33,059 bases of DNA from an uncultured Actinomycetes bacterium (GTDB lineage: Bacteria; Actinomycetota; Acidimicrobiia; Acidimicrobiales; Ilumatobacteraceae), in contig CAIQJP010000159.1 of assembly GCA_903872155.1 (NCBI GenBank), forward strand, positions 1 to 33,059, read 5' to 3'. Numbering within the stretch: the first letter of the stretch is position 1; the number at the start of each line of letters is the position of its first letter. The notes beneath the pieces were generated by a model. It had not been told where the DNA came from, did not search any database, and saw nothing but the letters and a program-made list of their open reading frames with translations. The position numbers and the translations under genes were made by a program. Shown here one piece after another: positions 8,140-15,880 of the stretch.

Positions 8140-8248
8140 GGTTACCCCCAGGTACCTCGGACAGCGTGCTGCTGTGTGTTTTCAGCCTAGATGTTTCGAA
8201 TCAGTTCAAACGATTGCTCGTTCGCGTGCCCATCATTTGTTGTGACAG

Positions 8249-9172
8249 TTAGTCGTTTTGCAGTAAATGCACGAGGCTGCTGGTGTCCCAGCGGCTTCCA
8301 CCACGGGCAATGACCTGGGCATAGAACTGATCAACCAAAGCAGTCATTGGCAATCGAGCACCATTGCGGTTTGCTTCATCGAGGCAGATGCCTAAGTCTT
8401 TGCGCATCCACTCAACGGCGAAGCCAAACTCGAATTCGCCACGGTTCATCGTGCTGGCTCGATTGTCCATCTGCCAGCTGGCTGCCGCACCTTTGCCAAT
8501 GACATCGACCAACTTGTCAACATCAAGGCCGGCGCGCTGGGCGAAATTGACACCTTCGGCCAGACCCTGCACGATTCCGGCGATACAGATTTGATTCACC
8601 ATTTTCGCCAATTGGCCCGCACCGGCTTTTCCAAGCCGCTCACAGGCCCGCGAGTACGGCGCGATCGCAGCCTTAGCCCGCTGGAACACCGCCTCGTCGT
8701 CGCTACCGCACATGATGGTCAAGGCACCGTTTTGGGCTCCAGCCTGCCCTCCAGACACTGGGGCGTCGACGAACCCAATCCCCCGTTCGGCACATGCCGC
8801 TGATAATTCTCGAGCTACGTCTGCTGAAGCTGTCGTGTGGTCAATCAAGATCGAGCCTGGCTTCATCCCGGCTAAAGCGCCCTGCGGGCCATAGACAACT
8901 GAGCGAACGTCATCGTCGTTGCCCACGCACATCATCACGAAATCGGCGTATTCGACGGCTTCAACCGGAGTGGGCTTAGCAAAGCCACGGTTGAGCGCCA
9001 CCCACGCCAAAGCCTTAGGTGCCGAGCGGTTGTACACCGTGATCTGGTAATCAGCCTTGGCTAAGTGACTCGCCATGGGGGCACCCATGACTCCGAGTCC
9101 GAGAAATGCCACTTTGGGTCCGGTCCCGATTGTAGGAATTGGTCCGGTTGCGTCTTCAGGAGTTTGTGCCAT
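8249..9172 (-). CDS. 3-hydroxyisobutyrate-dehydrogenase-like beta-hydroxyacid dehydrogenase
   Basis: A 307-residue NAD(P)-dependent beta-hydroxyacid dehydrogenase. The N-terminal Rossmann motif is VAFLGLGVMGAPMA (residues 21-34). The substrate-binding DAPVSGGQAGAQNGALT stretch lies at about 137-152. The catalytic lysine is K190 in AGQLAKMVNQ, with N193 as its partner. The family oxidises 3-hydroxyisobutyrate, tartronate semialdehyde or related short acids, so the exact substrate is open. I chose the ATG at 9172; a longer frame to 9400 would overlap the first 195 bases of the divergent glyoxalase-like gene, and its extra residues carry no family signature. Only 33 bp separate the two divergent starts, so both promoters must lie partly inside coding sequence. 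Confidence 0.9.
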   Translation of the reverse strand: MAQTPEDATGPIPTIGTGPKVAFLGLGVMGAPMASHLAKADYQITVYNRSAPKALAWVALNRGFAKPTPVEAVEYADFVMMCVGNDDDVRSVVYGPQGALAGMKPGSILIDHTTASADVARELSAACAERGIGFVDAPVSGGQAGAQNGALTIMCGSDDEAVFQRAKAAIAPYSRACERLGKAGAGQLAKMVNQICIAGIVQGLAEGVNFAQRAGLDVDKLVDVIGKGAAASWQMDNRASTMNRGEFEFGFAVEWMRKDLGICLDEANRNGARLPMTALVDQFYAQVIARGGSRWDTSSLVHLLQND

Positions 9173-9205
9173 GCCCTCTAGTTTGTCAGGCTCTGAGGTA
9201 CCACC

Positions 9206-9871
9206 ATGAGCAAGAACCTTCATATTGACCATCTCGTCTACGCGACCCCCGATCTGGCGGCCGCCGTTGCCGACATCGAAGAGCGTTTTGGCGTCGCCCC
9301 AACGCCCGGCGGAGCCCATGTTGGGCTCGGAACTTTCAATGCTTTGCTCGGTCTTGGCGGACGTACATATCTCGAGATTGTCGGACCCGACCCTGCTCAA
9401 CCCGAACCCGTCAACCCGCGACCTTTTGGTATTGATGATTTAACTGAGTCGTCGCTCGTCGCATGGTGCGCAGCGCCGCAACGTGCACTCATTGATGTTG
9501 TGCAAGCCGCGCGAGAAGCTGGTTTTGATCCGGGTGATGTTCGCGCCATGAGTCGTCAACGTCCCGATGGCGTGTTGCTTGAATGGGAACTCACACTCAC
9601 TTCGCTTCCCATTCCTGAAGGTGGCGTGCTTCCGTTCTTCATTGATTGGGGTCGCACTGTTCATCCGACCGCCGATATGCCCATCGGTGGAACATTGATG
9701 GCGCTTGATCTCTTTCATCCGCAGCCGCGAACTATTGACTTGTTCTTGTCGGCTGTGAGTGATGAAGCACAACTCGGTGACGATGAAGCAAACATCACGC
9801 TGAACTACGCCGACCGCGCCAAGTTGACCGCCGAAATTCTCACCGCCAACGGTTTAGTCATCCTTCACTAA
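9206..9871 (+). CDS. Glyoxalase-like (VOC superfamily) protein
   Basis: A 221-residue protein starting IDHLVYATPDLAAAVADIEERFGVAPTPGGAHVGLGTFNALLGLGGRTYLEIVGPD. This is the pattern of the Glyoxalase_3 type: a metal-ligand His near the start, a paired beta-alpha-beta-beta-beta module and the YLEIVGPDP strand. H8 and E59 (in YLEI) are the likely first-module metal ligands. The family includes glyoxalases, dioxygenases and unassigned hydrolases, so no reaction can be given. GAGGT lies 6 bases before the ATG. The gene is divergent from the beta-hydroxyacid dehydrogenase and convergent with an SDR gene, separated from the latter by a long perfect inverted repeat. Confidence 0.85.
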   Translation: MSKNLHIDHLVYATPDLAAAVADIEERFGVAPTPGGAHVGLGTFNALLGLGGRTYLEIVGPDPAQPEPVNPRPFGIDDLTESSLVAWCAAPQRALIDVVQAAREAGFDPGDVRAMSRQRPDGVLLEWELTLTSLPIPEGGVLPFFIDWGRTVHPTADMPIGGTLMALDLFHPQPRTIDLFLSAVSDEAQLGDDEANITLNYADRAKLTAEILTANGLVILH

Positions 9872-9876
9872 AAGTC

Positions 9877-9939
9877 CCTTGTGATTCTGGTGAGGAATTT
9901 TCTTCATTTTGAGTAAAAATCCTCACCAGAATCACAAGG
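9877..9939. repeat. Perfect 20-bp inverted repeat, probable bidirectional terminator
   Basis: Arms at 9877-9896 and 9920-9939 are exact reverse complements (left arm begins CCTTGTGATTCTGG), separated by 23 bases. It fills the 78-bp gap between the convergent glyoxalase-like and SDR genes, where a terminator is expected. On the minus strand the stem is followed by GACTTTTA, a weak U-tract; on the plus strand no T-run follows. The stem is longer than most intrinsic terminators, so a palindromic repeat element is an alternative. Confidence 0.75.
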
Positions 9940-9949
9940 TGAGCGGGAG

Positions 9950-10732
9950 TTATTCAGGGGTGACGTAAGCAGCGGTGATGCCACCGTCAATGATGAGCGA
10001 TTGCCCCGTCATCCAACTGCTCTCATCTGAAGCCAAGAACAACGCGCCGTTAGCAATCTCGATCGGATCACCGAAACGTCCCATCGGAATATGCACCAAA
10101 CGTCGATTGCGCTTGGCATCATCGCTCAAGAACTTGGCCAACATCGGCGTCATAATTGGGCCAGGACACAACGAATTCGCGCGAATTCCTTGGCGGGCAT
10201 AGATCACGGCAATCTCACGTGTCATCGCGAGTACAGCACCTTTAGATGCCGTGTACGCCACTTGCGGTGTCGCTGCACCCATGTGGGCCACAAAGCTCGC
10301 AACGTTCACGATCGAACCGCCACCAGATGCCAACATCGCTGGAATCGCGTAACGACAACCGAGCAACGTGCCCTTGACGTTGATGTCCATCGTCTTTTGG
10401 TACACATCAACTGAAGTATTGGTCGGGCCGTCATCATCACTCAACATCACACCGGCGTTGTTATACAAGATGTGCAGACCACCGAATGTCTCAACGGCGT
10501 GCTGAACTGCAGCTTCAACCGAACCTTCATCACTCACATCGCAACTCACAAAGGTTGCTTCGCCTCCAGCGGCATCAATGGCGTCAACAACTTCATCACC
10601 GTCAACAACGTCAGCGATCACAATCTGTGCGCCTTCACGGGCAAACAATTCAGCCCCGACACGACCAAGACCCGACGAACCTCCAGTGATGATGGCAACT
10701 TTTCCTTGTAGACGACCCGCGACTGCGCTCAT
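9950..10732 (-). CDS. Short-chain dehydrogenase/reductase (classical SDR)
   Basis: A 260-residue classical SDR, a cytoplasmic NAD(P)-dependent oxidoreductase. The cofactor motif TGGSSGLG is at residues 16-23, the NNAG motif at 91-94, and the catalytic triad is S146 (NVASF), Y160 and K164 (YTASK). The C-terminus reads CPGPIMTPM and then MTGQSLIIDGG, as in FabG-like enzymes. An Asp after the second strand (IADV) suggests NAD preference. The ATG at 10732 is supported by GGAG 7 bases upstream; an in-frame extension to 10822 has none. It faces away from an EEP-family gene with 101 bp between. A glutamine-synthetase-like gene on the same strand lies beyond that. SDR genes sometimes accompany such synthetases, but cotranscription is excluded by the intervening opposite gene. 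The substrate is unknown. Confidence 0.9.
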   Translation of the reverse strand: MSAVAGRLQGKVAIITGGSSGLGRVGAELFAREGAQIVIADVVDGDEVVDAIDAAGGEATFVSCDVSDEGSVEAAVQHAVETFGGLHILYNNAGVMLSDDDGPTNTSVDVYQKTMDINVKGTLLGCRYAIPAMLASGGGSIVNVASFVAHMGAATPQVAYTASKGAVLAMTREIAVIYARQGIRANSLCPGPIMTPMLAKFLSDDAKRNRRLVHIPMGRFGDPIEIANGALFLASDESSWMTGQSLIIDGGITAAYVTPE

Positions 10733-10833
10733 GACAAACTCCGTTCTTTGCTCACGACGATACTGCCCGCATCGGCAAGAATGCAGGAGTGATCCCCGAG
10801 CACTTGCCACACTCTGCGTCAACGCTGACGATC

Positions 10834-11553
10834 ATGACGCTCAAAATCATGACTTGGAATCTGCAGGGATCGCAACGACCCAACATCGGCACGGTCGCCG
10901 ACAAGATTCAGCAGCTTCAACCAGACATCATCGCTATTCAAGAAATCCAAAAACATCAGGCCCGGGCTTTGGCTCTGCGACTGGCATGGTCACATGTCTG
11001 GGCCTTCAAACACAATGGTTACGGACCACTACTTCCCCGTCGAGCTGAGGGAATGTCAATCATGTCGCAGCTACCCCTGAGCAACACGGGCAAGACCACA
11101 TTGAGTTCTGGATATGGACGCTTTACCTATCGGCGCAGAATTGCCATGTGGGCCTCCGTCGATATTGGCGGTCATCAATTCACTCTCTTCAACACCCATC
11201 TTGCTTCTGATGACATTGGTGACGAAGGCACTACTCAGGCTCAACGATTGCGACAGATTGTTGACGCCCACCTTCAACACCCCACCGTGATCGCCGGTGA
11301 CTTCAATGATCATCAACGACCCGACATCGTAAACATTCTCAATGGCGAACAGAACCACGATGCCTGGAACTACGCCCAGTCGCGATCGCGAAATGGACTT
11401 ACTAATCCAACCAAAAATCCCTTTCAGCGACTTGATCACATTTTGGTTCCACGGACTCACACGATTGCCCGTGTTCTAGTTCCTGACTCCGACCAGTCAT
11501 GGATTGAACTGTCTGATCACATACCAGTGATCGCCACAATCAATCTTGCCTAG
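10834..11553 (+). CDS. Endonuclease/exonuclease/phosphatase (EEP) family protein
   Basis: A protein of about 239 residues with all main EEP motifs in order: MTWNLQG near the start (metal-site Asn), IAIQEIQ (metal-binding Glu), FTLFNTHLAS (catalytic His region), VIAGDFNDHQ (Asp and Asn of the active site), and LDHILVP followed by SDHIPVIA at the end (the final catalytic Asp-His pair). The fold covers DNA repair nucleases, DNase I-like enzymes and phospholipid or sphingomyelin phosphodiesterases, so the substrate is open. There is no evident signal peptide. The start is uncertain: the ATG at 10834 lacks a clear Shine-Dalgarno, and a GTG at 10789 in the same frame would add 15 residues. It is convergent with the glutamine-synthetase-like gene (12 bp apart). 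Confidence 0.85.
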   Translation: MTLKIMTWNLQGSQRPNIGTVADKIQQLQPDIIAIQEIQKHQARALALRLAWSHVWAFKHNGYGPLLPRRAEGMSIMSQLPLSNTGKTTLSSGYGRFTYRRRIAMWASVDIGGHQFTLFNTHLASDDIGDEGTTQAQRLRQIVDAHLQHPTVIAGDFNDHQRPDIVNILNGEQNHDAWNYAQSRSRNGLTNPTKNPFQRLDHILVPRTHTIARVLVPDSDQSWIELSDHIPVIATINLA

Positions 11554-11565
11554 ATACATTCCTGG

Positions 11566-12942
11566 CTAGATGCGTTCGAAGTAACGGTTCTTTTCCCAGT
11601 CGGTCACAGTGCGATTGAAGGCTTCCCATTCGCTTTCGGCCGAACGCAAGATCCAGTGGTGAACATTCTCACCAAAGCACTCACGGGCGATTGCACTATT
11701 GCGCCACAGTTCAATGGCATCAGGAAGATTCCACGGCACTCGACCAACGTTGGCATCTTCGTATCCGTTGCCAGCAAATGGTTCGCCTAACGCCAACTTG
11801 TTCTTGATGCCATACAGGCCACCAGCAATTGTTCCGGCGAATGCCAAGTAACTATTGGCATCAGCACCTGGAATGCGGTTTTCAACCCGAGTACCCGAAC
11901 CATGACCAACTTTGCGGAAGCCAAGAGTGCGATTGTCGACTCCCCAACCAATACCGGTTGGCGCCCACGAACCAGGCTGAAAACGTCGATAGCTATTCAC
12001 AGTTGGCGCCCACAGCAATGAGAATTCGCGAGCCGTATGAATTTGTCCAGCCAAGAAATGGCGGAATGTCTCGCTCATACCCAACGCGTCGTTGTGATCT
12101 TCAAAAACCGACTTTGAACCGTCAAGGGTCCACAAACTTGCATGAATGTGACACGACGATCCGACATCATTGAAATCGGGCTTAGCCATAAAGGTGATTG
12201 ATCGGCCATTGGCTGCAGCAATTTCTTTAGCGGCATTTTTGTAGATGTGATTACGGTCGGCCATTTCAACTGCTGTTGAATACGACAAGTTGATTTCGTG
12301 TTGACCAGCGCCAGCCTCACCCTTTGAGAACTCAATCGGTACACCAGAGTTTTCAAGCGCACTACGAATTGCACCCACGATGTATTCATCGCGTGTCGTT
12401 TGCAAAATGTTGTAGTCCTCGGCCCATGCCGAATGTGTGCGCAACGAGTGATAGTTCTTTGCCTTCGCTTCGTCGTACGAATCGTGATACAAAAAGAATT
12501 CAATTTCGCTACCTAGCATCGGCAAGAAACCCAGGGCCGCAGCCTGATCAACCTGCGCGCGCAAAATACTTCGTGGTGCAACATCAACAAAGGTGTTATT
12601 CGCGACGTCCAACAAATCACACATGATGATTGCGGTTTTGGGCAGCCATGACGCGATGCGCACGGTATCCCAATCGGGCATGGCCAACATGTCGCCGTAG
12701 CCCTTATCAAAACTCGAGAATCGGAAACCATCAGACGGTTGATTATCGATATCGCACGTCAGTAGATAGTCGCAGTTCTCGGTGCCATGGTCGGCCACGT
12801 GATCAAGAAAGAAACGACCCGTCGCACGCTTACCGACAAGACGTCCGTAGCGATCGACAAAAGCCATAATGACCGTGTCAATTTCGGAACGCAAAATACG
12901 ATCGGCAAGTTCTTGACGGGCAATGACTTCGCGCTTCATCAT
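11566..12942 (-). CDS. Glutamine-synthetase-like ligase (gamma-glutamyl ligase type)
   Basis: A 458-residue glutamine-synthetase-family enzyme. The active-site series is complete: GSEIEFFLY (E146, E148), GEAGAGQHEINLSYS (E209, E216), SSCHIHASL (H265, the metal-site His), NSYRRFQPGSWAP and NRTLGFR (the ATP/glutamate Arg region), and RVENRIPGADAN (E354). The Tyr-containing NLYDLPP motif used for adenylylation in GlnA1 is absent; the region reads ANVGRVPWNLPDAIELW. This favours a PuuA- or GlnA3/4-like enzyme that joins glutamate to an amine and argues against the main nitrogen-assimilation enzyme. The ATG at 12942 has AGGG 8 bases upstream; a GTG at 12960 is possible. It lies downstream of carD on the same strand, with a small hairpin between. 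The amine substrate is unknown. Confidence 0.88.
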   Translation of the reverse strand: MMKREVIARQELADRILRSEIDTVIMAFVDRYGRLVGKRATGRFFLDHVADHGTENCDYLLTCDIDNQPSDGFRFSSFDKGYGDMLAMPDWDTVRIASWLPKTAIIMCDLLDVANNTFVDVAPRSILRAQVDQAAALGFLPMLGSEIEFFLYHDSYDEAKAKNYHSLRTHSAWAEDYNILQTTRDEYIVGAIRSALENSGVPIEFSKGEAGAGQHEINLSYSTAVEMADRNHIYKNAAKEIAAANGRSITFMAKPDFNDVGSSCHIHASLWTLDGSKSVFEDHNDALGMSETFRHFLAGQIHTAREFSLLWAPTVNSYRRFQPGSWAPTGIGWGVDNRTLGFRKVGHGSGTRVENRIPGADANSYLAFAGTIAGGLYGIKNKLALGEPFAGNGYEDANVGRVPWNLPDAIELWRNSAIARECFGENVHHWILRSAESEWEAFNRTVTDWEKNRYFERI

Positions 12943-12984
12943 GAAACGAACCCTAGCCACGCATTATTGAAGACACTCACGCAT

Positions 12985-13001
12985 CACCTCAACCAGAGGT
13001 G
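12985..13001 (-). terminator. Small hairpin after carD, possible weak terminator
   Basis: On the minus strand CACCTC and GAGGTG form a 6-bp stem with a 5-base loop, 11 bases past the carD stop and before the glutamine-synthetase-like gene. No U-tract follows, so it may attenuate or stabilise the transcript rather than end it. Confidence 0.3.
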
Positions 13002-13012
13002 CACTAGGAAGA

Positions 13013-13774
13013 TCAGTCTTTGGCGGGCTTTTTGGCGACGGCCTTCTTGGCCGGAGCCTTCTTCGCAGGAGCCTCGGCCTTCTCAGCCTCGTCGGCAACA
13101 GGCTTGGGTGCAGTCGCCTTCTTTGCCGGCGCAGCCTTCTTGGCTGGTGCGGCCTTAGCGACTGGTGCTGCCGGCTTCTCGTCGAGGTCGTCATCGAGAT
13201 CGTCGTCGTCACTCTCAACCTTTGGCGCTTCAACCTTGGGGGCAGCAGCCTTGGCTGGCTTGGCAGCCTTTACTGGCTTCAAGACGCCCTTAGCCAAAGC
13301 TTCGTCGAGGTAGACCTCGGCTTCATCGGTGGTGACCTTCAAAGCCGGAGCAATTTCAGAAATGAGGTTGACGCGGGCCCGCTCGTACATGGTGCGCTCG
13401 GCAGCCGACAACGATGCATCGCGGTTACGCGCCGCGAGGTTACGCACCACTTCAGCGACCTGGTACACGTCGCCACTCTTCAGCTTTTCTTGGTGGTTCT
13501 TGAAGCGACGACTCCAGTTACTGGGCACGCGAGGGTCGGCCTTAGCCAATACTGCGACCAAGTCTTCAAGTTCGTCTGGTGACACCGGCGGGCGAACGCC
13601 GACTTCGTCGACCTTTGACATCGGAACTCGCAGGGTCATGTCGCCGATCACGGTGCGGAGAACGAGGTATTCCTGTTGCTTGCCAGTATTGAGAGGATCT
13701 TCCTTGCGAATGGCCTCAACTTTGCAGGCTCCATGCTGGGGATAGATGACGGTGTCGCCCTTTTTGAACTTCAC
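13013..13774 (-). CDS. carD: CarD-family RNA polymerase-binding regulator with a long charged tail
   Basis: CarD binds the RNA polymerase beta subunit and stabilises open promoter complexes. Residues 1-165 match the family: a Tudor-like RNAP-interaction domain with FKKGDTVIYPQHGA, and a helical DNA-binding domain with the wedge tryptophan W87 in SNWSRRFKNH. Residues 166-253 are an extra tail: Ala/Pro/Lys-rich, with an acidic block ESDDDDLDDDLDE at 187-199, then repeated AAPAKKA / APAKKA units resembling histone H1 tails. Mycobacterial CarD has about 162 residues and lacks this. The start is GTG at 13774 with GAGG 5 bases upstream; a 109-bp leader separates it from the tRNA gene. The identity of the core is secure; the tail is likely an additional nucleic-acid or RNAP contact. 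Confidence 0.93.
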   Translation of the reverse strand: MKFKKGDTVIYPQHGACKVEAIRKEDPLNTGKQQEYLVLRTVIGDMTLRVPMSKVDEVGVRPPVSPDELEDLVAVLAKADPRVPSNWSRRFKNHQEKLKSGDVYQVAEVVRNLAARNRDASLSAAERTMYERARVNLISEIAPALKVTTDEAEVYLDEALAKGVLKPVKAAKPAKAAAPKVEAPKVESDDDDLDDDLDEKPAAPVAKAAPAKKAAPAKKATAPKPVADEAEKAEAPAKKAPAKKAVAKKPAKD

Positions 13775-13832
13775 TCAGACCTCGCTCAGAATCGCCGAAA
13801 TGGGCTAGAAACCCCTTCGGAACAGACGCTGA

Positions 13833-13838
13833 AGTGTA
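13833..13838 (-). promoter_or_regulatory. Candidate -10 box for carD
   Basis: TACACT on the minus strand, within the 109-bp gap between tRNA-Arg and carD, would give a leader of about 50 bases. No convincing -35 hexamer precedes it, so the call is weak. Confidence 0.25.
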
Positions 13839-13883
13839 GGGGGAAAATGGTCGTTTTCATCGGGAAATGCCCGTTTTGATGTG

Positions 13884-13957
13884 CGCCCTCGGCATGATTC
13901 GAACATGCGACCGATGGATTAGAAGTCCATTGCTCTATCCAGCTGAGCTACGAGGGC
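13884..13957 (-). tRNA. tRNA-Arg (anticodon UCU)
   Basis: A full cloverleaf is visible on the minus strand. The acceptor stem GCCCTCG pairs with CGAGGGC. The D arm is GCTC/GAGC around AGCTGGATA. The anticodon arm is ATGGA-CTTCTAA-TCCAT with anticodon TCT. The T arm is GCATG-TTCGAAT-CATGC, and the discriminator base is G. CCA is not encoded. It reads AGA codons and lies between cinA and carD, all on the same strand. Confidence 0.96.
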
Positions 13958-14009
13958 AGGCGATCAAAGGTTACAAGCACGAGACATCACCGATCACCCA
14001 GAACAGTTT

Positions 14010-15260
14010 TCAGTCGGTGTTGGAAGAGACCAATATCTGGCGTCGCAAAAAGTCCAACGACGAAATCACCGACATCTGTCGCATCTGATCTCGTTGGCCA
14101 GGCATCCGAAGTGTCGTCGAAACAGTCGCTCTGCCATTAATAGCCACGGCAATACACAACGTGCCAACTGGCTGACCATCTTGCTCAGCAGGGCCAGCAA
14201 CACCGGTCAACGACAGCGCAACATCGGCACCAAGTACCCGTCGAGCACCTTCGGCCATCGCAACCGCAGCATCTTCGCTCACAACAGGTCCGCGCGGAAC
14301 ATCAAGCAAATCAAACTTGACCTCGCTCGAATACGACACCACACTCCCTCGAAGCACGTCACTCGCGCCAGGAATCGATGTCAAACGTCCCGACACCAAA
14401 CCACCAGTTACCGATTCGGCGAGACCAAGAGTAAGTCCTTGTTCGCGCAACAGATTTAACACAACCGATTCCATGTTGTCAGTGTCAAAACCAAAGACCA
14501 CATCACCGACAACGTCAAGAACCTTCGTTTGCCATTCATCGAGAACCGCGTGAGCTTGTTGACTGTCGGCACCTTTAGCAGTGAGACGAACCTTGATGCC
14601 TTCCCAACCACTTGCCAGAAAAGCCAACGTGGGATTACCGACTTCTTCAAGCTGGGCGATGATCGGATTGAGGCGTTCGTTCAGACCACTTTCGCTCTCA
14701 CCCCATGTGCGAATCACTCGACTCGCAATCACACTGGTGTCACCACTTCGTGCTCGAAGATCGGGCAAGATCGCGCGCTCCATCATGTCTTGCATTTCGT
14801 GGGGCACACCTGGCACGGCGTAAATCACTTTGTCACCAACCGGACACATCAACCCTGGCGCAGTGCCCCGAGTTTGGTGAATGACCGTGGCCCCAACAGG
14901 CACCATCGCCTGCTGCAGATTGTTGTCGGCCATACGTCGACCGCGGGATTCAAAGATGTTACGAATCACTTGGGCGATGTCGTCGTGCATGACAAGTTCG
15001 ACACCCATCACTTCGGCGATTGCTTCACGAGTCAAGTCATCGTGAGTTGGCCCGAGGCCACCACACATAATCACGGCATCTGCTTCGCGCAAAGCCGATC
15101 GAACTACATCAACAATGCGTTGATGATTGTCCCCTACTTTGACTTGCAACAGCGAATCAATTCCATTTGCGGCTAGTTGCTCACCGATCCACGACGAATT
15201 GGTGTCAACAATTTGGCCAAGCAGTAATTCGGTTCCGACGGCAACGACCGAACAACGCAT
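14010..15260 (-). CDS. cinA: CinA: competence/damage-inducible protein, nicotinamide-nucleotide amidase
   Basis: A 416-residue two-domain protein of normal CinA length. The N-terminal MoCF-like domain (about 1-170) has AVGTELLLGQIVDTNSSWI and CGGLGPTHDDLTREAIAEVMG, linked in the family to ADP-ribose pyrophosphatase activity. The C-terminal domain (about 255-416) has LAESVTGGLVSGRLTSIPGASDVLRGSVVSYSSEVK and LTGVAGPAEQDG, the amidase that deaminates nicotinamide mononucleotide for pyridine-nucleotide recycling. The nucleophile motif usually reads ESCTGG and is ESVTGG here; the catalytic Ser is kept. The ATG at 15260 lies 1 base after the pgsA stop (TGA-G-ATG), so it is translationally coupled. 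Many actinobacteria have recA after cinA; here a tRNA and carD follow. Confidence 0.95.
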   Translation of the reverse strand: MRCSVVAVGTELLLGQIVDTNSSWIGEQLAANGIDSLLQVKVGDNHQRIVDVVRSALREADAVIMCGGLGPTHDDLTREAIAEVMGVELVMHDDIAQVIRNIFESRGRRMADNNLQQAMVPVGATVIHQTRGTAPGLMCPVGDKVIYAVPGVPHEMQDMMERAILPDLRARSGDTSVIASRVIRTWGESESGLNERLNPIIAQLEEVGNPTLAFLASGWEGIKVRLTAKGADSQQAHAVLDEWQTKVLDVVGDVVFGFDTDNMESVVLNLLREQGLTLGLAESVTGGLVSGRLTSIPGASDVLRGSVVSYSSEVKFDLLDVPRGPVVSEDAAVAMAEGARRVLGADVALSLTGVAGPAEQDGQPVGTLCIAVAINGRATVSTTLRMPGQRDQMRQMSVISSLDFLRRQILVSSNTD

Positions 15261-15261
15261 C

Positions 15262-15828
15262 TCAGGCCATCAAATTTGGAGTCGTCTTACGCAATTTCTG
15301 GGCGCGCCACAAATACTGCAAACCACTCACGGTTGTGAAGGCCACAGCGATCCACAACAACCACAGCCAGAGCCATGTGGCTTTGTCCGCGGTCAACGGA
15401 GCAATAGCAAAACCAACGCTGAGTTGTTGAAAGAGAGTTTTCCATTTCGCAAGACGGCTCGCCGGAACGCTGATTCCTTTGGCTCCAACCATCACGCGAT
15501 ACATGCTGATTGCTACTTCACGAGCTGCGATGAGCAACACCGGCAATGCCCAATACACATCGCGACTCACCAAGGTGAACATCGCTCCCAACACCAAAAC
15601 CTTGTCGGCCAACGGGTCGAGGAAAGCTCCCGAACGAGTTGATCCATGACGTCGAGCTAAATAGCCGTCGATTCCGTCACTTGAACACAACACGAACCAC
15701 AAACCAAATGCGACCCAAGAACCACCAGGAAAATCTGGAATGACCACAAACATCAAAGGCGAAACAAGAATTCGCCCGACTGTTACTGCATTTGCCCAAG
15801 TAGCAATGGCATTAGGGTCAACCGGCAC
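15262..15828 (-). CDS. pgsA: CDP-alcohol phosphatidyltransferase (phosphatidylglycerophosphate synthase type)
   Basis: A membrane enzyme of 188 residues that exchanges CMP of CDP-diacylglycerol for an alcohol, most likely glycerol 3-phosphate, to make phosphatidylglycerol phosphate. The full CDP-alcohol transferase motif is present: DGIDGYLARR...G-A-F-L-D-P-L-A-D, with all four Asp residues and the AR and G positions. Hydrophobic segments flank it (ILVSPLMFVVIP, WVAFGLWFVLC, VLVLGAMFTLV, and a C-terminal pair ending WLWLLWIAVAFTTV). The position beside cinA and rimO matches the common pgsA-cinA arrangement and supports PgsA over other family members such as phosphatidylinositol phosphate synthases. 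It starts with GTG at 15828. Confidence 0.92.
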   Translation of the reverse strand: MPVDPNAIATWANAVTVGRILVSPLMFVVIPDFPGGSWVAFGLWFVLCSSDGIDGYLARRHGSTRSGAFLDPLADKVLVLGAMFTLVSRDVYWALPVLLIAAREVAISMYRVMVGAKGISVPASRLAKWKTLFQQLSVGFAIAPLTADKATWLWLWLLWIAVAFTTVSGLQYLWRAQKLRKTTPNLMA

Positions 15829-15880
15829 CCTCTAAGCCTGCCACACCGGGCCCTCGCTCAACGATATTTCGTTTGTGTGA

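Noticed and set aside
8150-8157. AGGTACCT palindrome upstream of the Rieske gene as an operator
   Set aside because: Eight bases is too short to stand out, a similar GGTACC appears before the glyoxalase-like gene, and no regulator gene is adjacent.
9173-9400. N-terminal extension of the beta-hydroxyacid dehydrogenase reading frame
   Set aside because: It overlaps the start of the divergent glyoxalase-like gene, carries no family signature, and the Rossmann fold begins right after the Met at 9172.
13013-13270. DNA tandem repeat in the end of carD
   Set aside because: The repetition comes from Ala/Lys/Pro codons of the protein tail and is not exact at DNA level, so it was treated as a protein feature.
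13861-13883. CGGG/CCCG hairpin after tRNA-Arg as a terminator
   Set aside because: Only a four-base stem with no T-run in the reading direction; not distinguishable from chance.
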